A DNA stretch of 23,975 nt from Candidatus Aenigmatarchaeota archaeon. GTDB taxonomy: Archaea; Aenigmatarchaeota; Aenigmatarchaeia; QMZS01. The stretch is from contig QMZS01000004.1 in assembly GCA_003663295.1 (NCBI GenBank), positions 1 to 23,975 on the forward strand, written 5' to 3'. Each line of letters begins with the position of its first letter. The stretch's first letter is position 1. The notes beneath the pieces are model-generated. The model was not told the DNA's origin, ran no database searches, and worked only from the letters and a program-made list of their open reading frames with translations. Of this stretch, positions 20,050-23,975 are shown one piece after another. Made by a program: the position numbers and the translations under genes.

Positions 20050-20170
20050 TATAAGACCGGCGCTCTAACCAAGCTGAGCTACAGGTCCATATATAGTTAA
20101 TTTTTTAATCTTTGTTATATCCAAATTTCCTCTTAAACCATGCATTTATTTTTAAAAAAGAAAATCTTAT

Positions 20171-20725
20171 ATGAAAGAACTGCTTAAATTAGCCGATAAA
20201 ATCGAGGATAAAGACCTCAAAGAAAAAACCATTGAGATACTTAAAAACCTGCATTTAAGCAATAAAGCCCTTAAATACAAACCTTTAAAAATTGAGGAAA
20301 GTCCTGCGGGATACAAAGGTTTTGAACACCATATGGAGGAAGGCGGACTTGTCAGGCACACAAAGAATGTTGCAGATATTGCCCTGAAAATCGCTGAATC
20401 TGTTGAGGAAAAATACGGGATTATTAACAAAGATTATGTGATTGCCGGAGCATTGCTTCATGATTTGATGAGGGTATTTGATTTCAAGAAAAAAACAGAT
20501 TCTTATGAATTAGTTGGAAAATTATTGGGACACGAGGAAATGATTGGGTGCGAATTATACGCAAGAAATTTCCCAGAAGAAGTTGTCCACATTGTATTAA
20601 ACCATCTGAAACCCGATGGATTAATTGTTGAAGCTTTAATCGTGCATTATGCTGACTCGATAGATGCTTACACCGATGTTTATCTTAAAGAATCTATGAA
20701 AGCGGTTCTTAAATCAAAATTATGA
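20171..20725 (+). CDS. HD-domain phosphohydrolase
   Basis: A 184-residue protein with the HD metal-binding set: H63 (in G-G-L-V-R-H-T), H97-D98 (L-L-H-D-L-M-R), H121, H145 and D162 (H-Y-A-D-S-I-D-A). The extra histidines suit a two-metal HD enzyme acting on a nucleotide or nucleic-acid phosphodiester. The G-F-E-H-H-M-E-E-G-G-L-V-x-H-T pattern resembles archaeal proteins of the YhaM-like 3'-5' exoribonuclease group, but no RNA-binding domain is attached. Its stop overlaps the start of the DHH gene (ATGA), so the two are translationally coupled and likely act together. Confidence 0.82.
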   Translation: MKELLKLADKIEDKDLKEKTIEILKNLHLSNKALKYKPLKIEESPAGYKGFEHHMEEGGLVRHTKNVADIALKIAESVEEKYGIINKDYVIAGALLHDLMRVFDFKKKTDSYELVGKLLGHEEMIGCELYARNFPEEVVHIVLNHLKPDGLIVEALIVHYADSIDAYTDVYLKESMKAVLKSKL

Positions 20726-21687
20726 AAGCGGAAGCGGTGCAATTTCTCAGAAATTTAAAAGAAAACCCTAAAATAATTTCTCACAATGACGCAGATGGTA
20801 TTTGCTCTCTCGCAATATTATTGCATTACCTCAACAAAAAAGGAATAAACGCAAACTATGAATTAACTGAAGTGCCAATAAAACATGTTAATAAAGAAAG
20901 TACAATGATTTTTCTTGACATCAGTCTTGATAATGCATTAAGATTTGCATCAGAGATAACACTTGTTATTGACCACCACCTGTTTGACAAAAGACCTGAC
21001 ATGCCTTTTTACAACCCAAGAGAAACAGATGAAAAAAGTTACATCCCGGCTTCCTATTTAATATACGAAGTTTGTTCAGAACTGGAAGATATGGAAGAAG
21101 TAAAATGGATTGCGTGCGCGGGAATAATCGGGGATAAAGGTGATAAAAATTCAGAGATATGCAAAAAATTTGTTGACAGTCTTGATGATTATGAAAACCT
21201 GAGCCTTGTTTCAGATCATATTTTCTCAGCCGACCTCGTGGATAATATTGACGGGGATTACAAAGCTCTTGAAATTGTCAAAAACGCCAAGTCCGCAAAA
21301 GAATTATTGCATGACCCTTACCTAAGCGAATGCTATGATGAAGTGCAGAAAGAATTATCTAATTACAAAAATAAATTGGAACGGGAAGATAAAATAATTT
21401 TTGTTGAGGTGGAATCCAGATACAATATAAAATCAATAATTGCGAGCCGTCTTCTTGATAAAAACAAAAATATAATTGTGGTTGCATATTCCACTTACAA
21501 TGACGCTTACAATATAAGTCTCAGGACAAACACAGATATAAACCTCGGGGCAATCTCAAAAAAAGTTGCTGGACTCTGCGGAGGCGATGGGGGAGGTCAT
21601 GAAAAAGCCGCGGGAGCAAAAGTAAGCAAAAGCAAGTTTCCGGTTTTCAGGGAAGAATTTGTTTCTGAGGTTGAGAAATGCGCATAA
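20722..21687 (+). CDS. DHH-family phosphoesterase (RecJ-like)
   Basis: A 321-residue DHH/DHHA1 protein. Motif I is H21-N-D-A-D-G-I, motif II has D66, motif III is I-D84-H85-H86-L, motif IV is I-I-G-D138-K-G-D. The C-terminal DHHA1 domain ends in C-G-G-D-G-G-G-H-E-K-A-A-G (about 284-296), the substrate-binding glycine motif. Archaeal relatives include RecJ-like exonucleases such as GAN, which binds GINS, and nanoRNase-type enzymes. The short length and presence of DHHA1 do not decide between them. All manganese ligands are present. Confidence 0.88.
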   Translation: MKAEAVQFLRNLKENPKIISHNDADGICSLAILLHYLNKKGINANYELTEVPIKHVNKESTMIFLDISLDNALRFASEITLVIDHHLFDKRPDMPFYNPRETDEKSYIPASYLIYEVCSELEDMEEVKWIACAGIIGDKGDKNSEICKKFVDSLDDYENLSLVSDHIFSADLVDNIDGDYKALEIVKNAKSAKELLHDPYLSECYDEVQKELSNYKNKLEREDKIIFVEVESRYNIKSIIASRLLDKNKNIIVVAYSTYNDAYNISLRTNTDINLGAISKKVAGLCGGDGGGHEKAAGAKVSKSKFPVFREEFVSEVEKCA

Positions 21688-21752
21688 TTCAATAATTCTC
21701 TTGAGATACTTTAAATTAGATAATCTTAAAACACTTTATAAAATTAAAAAAA

Positions 21753-22421
21753 TTATTTCTTCCTGATAATCTGAAATTCAATTGCCTTTTTGTCAAATTT
21801 TCCGAATTTCTTTTCTCCCGCTTCCATTGCAGCAACCGCAAGTTTTTTTGCGTTTTCTTCATTCATTCCGTCTTTGTAATTTTTCTTAAGATAATCCTGC
21901 GCTTCTTTTTCTCCCCTTCCTGCTGCCTTGGCTTTCCACCTGTTAAGATCGCCTGAAGGTTTGATAATATACAATGTTGGTTCATTATTTACTCCGCCTA
22001 ATAAAATAGACACTCCATAAGGTCTTGCTCCAGCAAACTGAGTAAGCAACTGCATTCGGTCAGCGGCTTTTTTTGCAAGAACAAATATATCTATTGGTTC
22101 TCCATAAGTCAATTTGTTTATCTGCGCCTGCACTCTCAGGAAGTCAATTAAAAGTCTTGCGTCTCCGGTAAATCCGCATGCTGCTGCGATAATATGTCCA
22201 TCCACCTTTGAAACTTTTGTTGATTTGGAAGGTAATTGCAACTTGCTTGAAGTAGAATATGCCGCAAGAACAACGCCGTCCTTAAACACAACACCAACAT
22301 TTGTTTTCCCGAGTTTAACTGCCTGCAAAGCATATTCAACCTGATAAATTCTTCCTTCAGGAGAAAATACTACCGTAGCACGGTCATAACCCATTTGCGC
22401 GGGAACTTCTGCTTCTGTCAT
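21753..22421 (-). CDS. psmA: Proteasome alpha subunit
   Basis: Outer-ring subunit of the archaeal 20S proteasome, non-catalytic, controlling entry to the chamber. The 222-residue product has the N-terminal gate region followed by G-Y-D-R-A-T-V-V-F-S-P-E-G-R-I-Y-Q-V-E-Y-A (about 11-31), the signature of all alpha subunits, then G-V-V-L-A-A-Y-S and G-H-I-I-A-A-A-C-G-F-T-G-D-A-R. It is slightly shorter than most (about 230-260), because the C-terminal tail ends at F-Q-I-I-R-K-K. The N-terminal Thr nucleophile of beta subunits is absent, as expected. The beta subunit is not in this window. Confidence 0.96.
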   Translation of the reverse strand: MTEAEVPAQMGYDRATVVFSPEGRIYQVEYALQAVKLGKTNVGVVFKDGVVLAAYSTSSKLQLPSKSTKVSKVDGHIIAAACGFTGDARLLIDFLRVQAQINKLTYGEPIDIFVLAKKAADRMQLLTQFAGARPYGVSILLGGVNNEPTLYIIKPSGDLNRWKAKAAGRGEKEAQDYLKKNYKDGMNEENAKKLAVAAMEAGEKKFGKFDKKAIEFQIIRKK

Positions 22422-22446
22422 AATATTGATTAAATATAATAAATAA

Positions 22447-22983
22447 TTAAACTAATTCCTTTGTTAATAACACTCTATAAACAGGTCCTGAAGGATTTAA
22501 TTTACTTTCCATTAACTCAAAATTAGAAACATTAAAATTATCTTCAAATTTAATTTCTTTCAGTTTCTCCAGAAATTCTTTCCTATCTTTTATTGATTTG
22601 ACTCTTGCGATTGTGAGGTGAGGCTCATACTTTTTCTCAGGTTTGAACCCGCATTTTTCAAGTTTTTGGTCAATCTGCTTCTGCAATTCTATAATCTCAT
22701 TTCTTCCATTTTCAATCCCCACCCACACAACTTTAATGAAATCTTTATTTGGAAAAAATCCAATATTTTTAAGTGAAATCTCAAACTTCGCGCAATCAAC
22801 GGTCTTTAAAACCTGCTGGATTTCCTCAATCTTTTTCTCATCCGCATCCCCTAAAAATTTTAGGGTTAAATGCAGGTTTTGTTTCCCCACTTTTCTTATG
22901 CCTTTTTCCTGAAATTCTTTTGCCATCTCTGAAATTTTATCTTTGATTCTGTAAGGCAGGTTTATTGAAATGAAGGTTCTCAT
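22447..22983 (-). CDS. thpR: RNA 2',3'-cyclic phosphodiesterase (2H family)
   Basis: A 178-residue 2H phosphoesterase with both catalytic motifs, H38-L-T-L and H122-L-T-I, and the usual M-R-T-F-I-S-I-N-L-P start. The family opens 2',3'-cyclic phosphates to 2'-phosphates and shows RNA ligase activity in vitro (formerly LigT). In this organism, where BHB splicing endonuclease must generate many 2',3'-cyclic ends, such an enzyme may meet splicing intermediates; that link is inference. The start lies only 5 nt from the divergent nth start. Confidence 0.93.
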   Translation of the reverse strand: MRTFISINLPYRIKDKISEMAKEFQEKGIRKVGKQNLHLTLKFLGDADEKKIEEIQQVLKTVDCAKFEISLKNIGFFPNKDFIKVVWVGIENGRNEIIELQKQIDQKLEKCGFKPEKKYEPHLTIARVKSIKDRKEFLEKLKEIKFEDNFNVSNFELMESKLNPSGPVYRVLLTKELV

Positions 22984-22988
22984 AACTT

Positions 22989-23630
22989 ATGGAAACCAAA
23001 GAAAGAATTAATGAAATAATAAAAATCCTGCAGAAAAAATACAACACCGAAGTTAAAAGAGGTGAACCATTTAAGATACTAATAAGTGTGGTATTATCGC
23101 AAAGAACCCGGGATGAAACAACTAATTTGGCTTCAAAAAGATTATTTAAAATAGCAGATACTCCGGAAAAAATTCTCAAATTAAGTGACAAAGAAATAGA
23201 AGACTTAATTTATCCCGTTGGATTTTATAAGCAAAAGGCCTGGGGAATAAAAAAACTTTCAAAAGAATTGCTGGATAATTACAATGGAAAAGTTCCTGAT
23301 AGTCTGAAAGAACTAATAAAACTTCACGGGGTTGGGGATAAAACAGCTTCCTGTGTCCTGCTCTTTGGTTTTAACAAAAATACAATACCGGTGGATACTC
23401 ATGTTAATAGGATTTCAAAAAGACTTGAATGGGTTGAAGAAACATTAACTCCGGAAAAAGTAAGGATCGAACTTGAAAAAATCCTAAAAGGAGATAAACG
23501 GGATATTGTTAATCAATTATTTATCCAGTTTGGGAGAGATATCTGCAAGCCAATAAGTCCAAAATGCAAGAACTGTCCTATCCAGGAATATTGTGATTAT
23601 CCTGAAATAATATCAAAAAATATTGATTGA
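22989..23630 (+). CDS. nth: Endonuclease III (DNA glycosylase/AP lyase)
   Basis: Base-excision repair enzyme removing oxidised pyrimidines and cutting at abasic sites. The 213-residue product has the helix-hairpin-helix L-H-G-V-G-D-K118-T-A-S with catalytic Lys118 and V-D136-T-H-V with the catalytic Asp. The C-terminal 4Fe-4S site is C186-x6-C193-x2-C196-x5-C202, exactly the family spacing. S-V-V-L-S-Q-R-T-R-D replaces the common S-x-Q-T-T-D, a variant seen in archaea. The region around 22966 (TTTATTGAA) is a possible TATA box inside the thpR coding region. Confidence 0.96.
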   Translation: METKERINEIIKILQKKYNTEVKRGEPFKILISVVLSQRTRDETTNLASKRLFKIADTPEKILKLSDKEIEDLIYPVGFYKQKAWGIKKLSKELLDNYNGKVPDSLKELIKLHGVGDKTASCVLLFGFNKNTIPVDTHVNRISKRLEWVEETLTPEKVRIELEKILKGDKRDIVNQLFIQFGRDICKPISPKCKNCPIQEYCDYPEIISKNID

Positions 23631-23674
23631 AATTTGTACTTACTACAGGATAATGCTTTAAATACAATAATTAT

Positions 23675-23975
23675 ATGGAACTAAAAAATTATCTTAGTTT
23701 AACTGCCGGAGCAACAACCGCAGATATTTCATCCACAGCAACAAATATCGGAAAAAATTACGGAGATAAAATCGGAGTGGAAGGAAATCCATTTATCGCT
23801 GATTATATAAATGATGGAGATCCAACAAGATATTTAATTTCGACCACTATTATAGCTGCAAGTCTTGGTTTATGTTGCATCGCGGATAAATATATTGAAA
23901 AGCGTCTCAAAAATAAAAACCCGGAAGACAAAACAAAACTTAAAAAATTTATAGATGAAAATAAATTATTCCTTA
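23675..23975 (+). CDS. Unknown membrane-associated protein, cut by the window end
   Basis: The frame starts MELKNYLSLTAGATTADISS and stays open for at least 100 codons to the window edge. There is an early Ala/Thr-rich segment and a hydrophobic segment at about 57-72 (Y-L-I-S-T-T-I-I-A-A-S-L-G-L), then a basic loop and a charged helical region. A TTTAAATA box lies at 23657-23664, about 15 nt from the ATG, closer than at other genes. No family recognised. The C-terminus is missing. Confidence 0.55.
   Translation, partial: MELKNYLSLTAGATTADISSTATNIGKNYGDKIGVEGNPFIADYINDGDPTRYLISTTIIAASLGLCCIADKYIEKRLKNKNPEDKTKLKKFIDENKLFL

Larger units (their letters stand above)
19877..20088 (-). tRNA. tRNA-Ile (UAU) with three introns
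   Basis: Minus strand. The acceptor GGACCTG (20088-20082) pairs with CAGGTCC (19884-19878), discriminator A. The D-arm is GCTC-AGCTTGGTTA-GAGC. The anticodon stem CCGGT/GCCGG encloses C-T-T-A-T-A-A, anticodon TAT. The variable loop AGGTC and T-stem GAGAG/CTCTT follow. A normal T-loop is recovered only by assuming two introns in the T-arm (19943-19975 and 19891-19936) besides the anticodon intron (19992-20049); the result is a 75-nt tRNA with T-loop TTCGAAT. The outline is firm; the 53/54 intron is the least certain part. A UAU anticodon for isoleucine is rare in archaea, which usually read AUA with an agmatidine-modified CAU tRNA. Confidence 0.85.

Overview
The window is an AT-rich stretch of an archaeal chromosome. 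The domain is clear from the gene content: replication factor C small subunit, ribosomal protein L15e, proteasome alpha subunit, pelota, an archaeal-type Ogg (Ogg2) glycosylase and BHB-type tRNA introns. Short intergenic gaps, several decayed genes and heavily interrupted tRNA genes suggest a small-genome lineage, possibly DPANN; that placement is inference. Rubrerythrin and superoxide reductase at the left edge indicate an anaerobe that handles oxidative stress. Many genes have a TATA-like box about 22-27 nt upstream of the start codon, which fits leaderless mRNAs, and this was used to choose several starts.

Layout. 1-1.1 kb: oxidative-stress pair (rubrerythrin, desulfoferrodoxin). 1.1-4.3 kb: a cation/Ca2+ exchanger gene that has lost its second alpha repeat, an isoprenylcysteine-methyltransferase-like protein, small membrane proteins and a RelBE-like toxin-antitoxin pair. 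4.3-6.2 kb: a five-gene operon (DUF5320 protein, two half-permeases of the ArsP/DUF318 family, a NifX-like protein, a DUF134 regulator) behind a TATA box and two copies of a 12-bp palindrome. 6.2-9.3 kb: a broken NYN-domain nuclease gene, a membrane protein, a secreted coiled-coil protein with tandem repeats, and an ORF interrupted by an in-frame TAG. 9.3-12.3 kb: rfcS, tRNA-Glu, dUTPase, L15e and small ORFs. 12.3-15.2 kb: a Cas4/RecB-like nuclease, a metallophosphoesterase, tRNA-Ser and a histidine phosphatase. 15.2-18.1 kb: a multiply damaged pyrE, pelota and a lipocalin-like protein. 18.1-20.1 kb: a probably frameshifted membrane protein, tRNA-Ala, Ogg and tRNA-Ile. 20.1-24 kb: HD and DHH phosphoesterases, proteasome alpha, ThpR, Nth and the start of an unknown protein.

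The outstanding feature is the tRNA genes. All four (Glu UUC, Ser UGA, Ala GGC, Ile UAU) are interrupted at the same place inside the T-loop, and each has at least one more intron (anticodon loop, D-loop, or T-stem/loop junction): nine introns in four genes. At every T-loop intron the conserved TTCR of the loop pairs with a YGAR just upstream of the 3' splice site, between two 3-nt bulges. Removing the introns restores regular cloverleaves of 73-84 nt. Because TTCRAAT is present in nearly every tRNA, this looks like an intron class that uses a universal tRNA motif as half of its own splice signal.

Broken genes are frequent (exchanger, NYN nuclease, pyrE, TAG-interrupted ORF, membrane protein at 18.2 kb). 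Some lesions lie in homopolymers and could be sequencing errors; others (the alpha-2 deletion, the in-frame stops) cannot be explained by indels.
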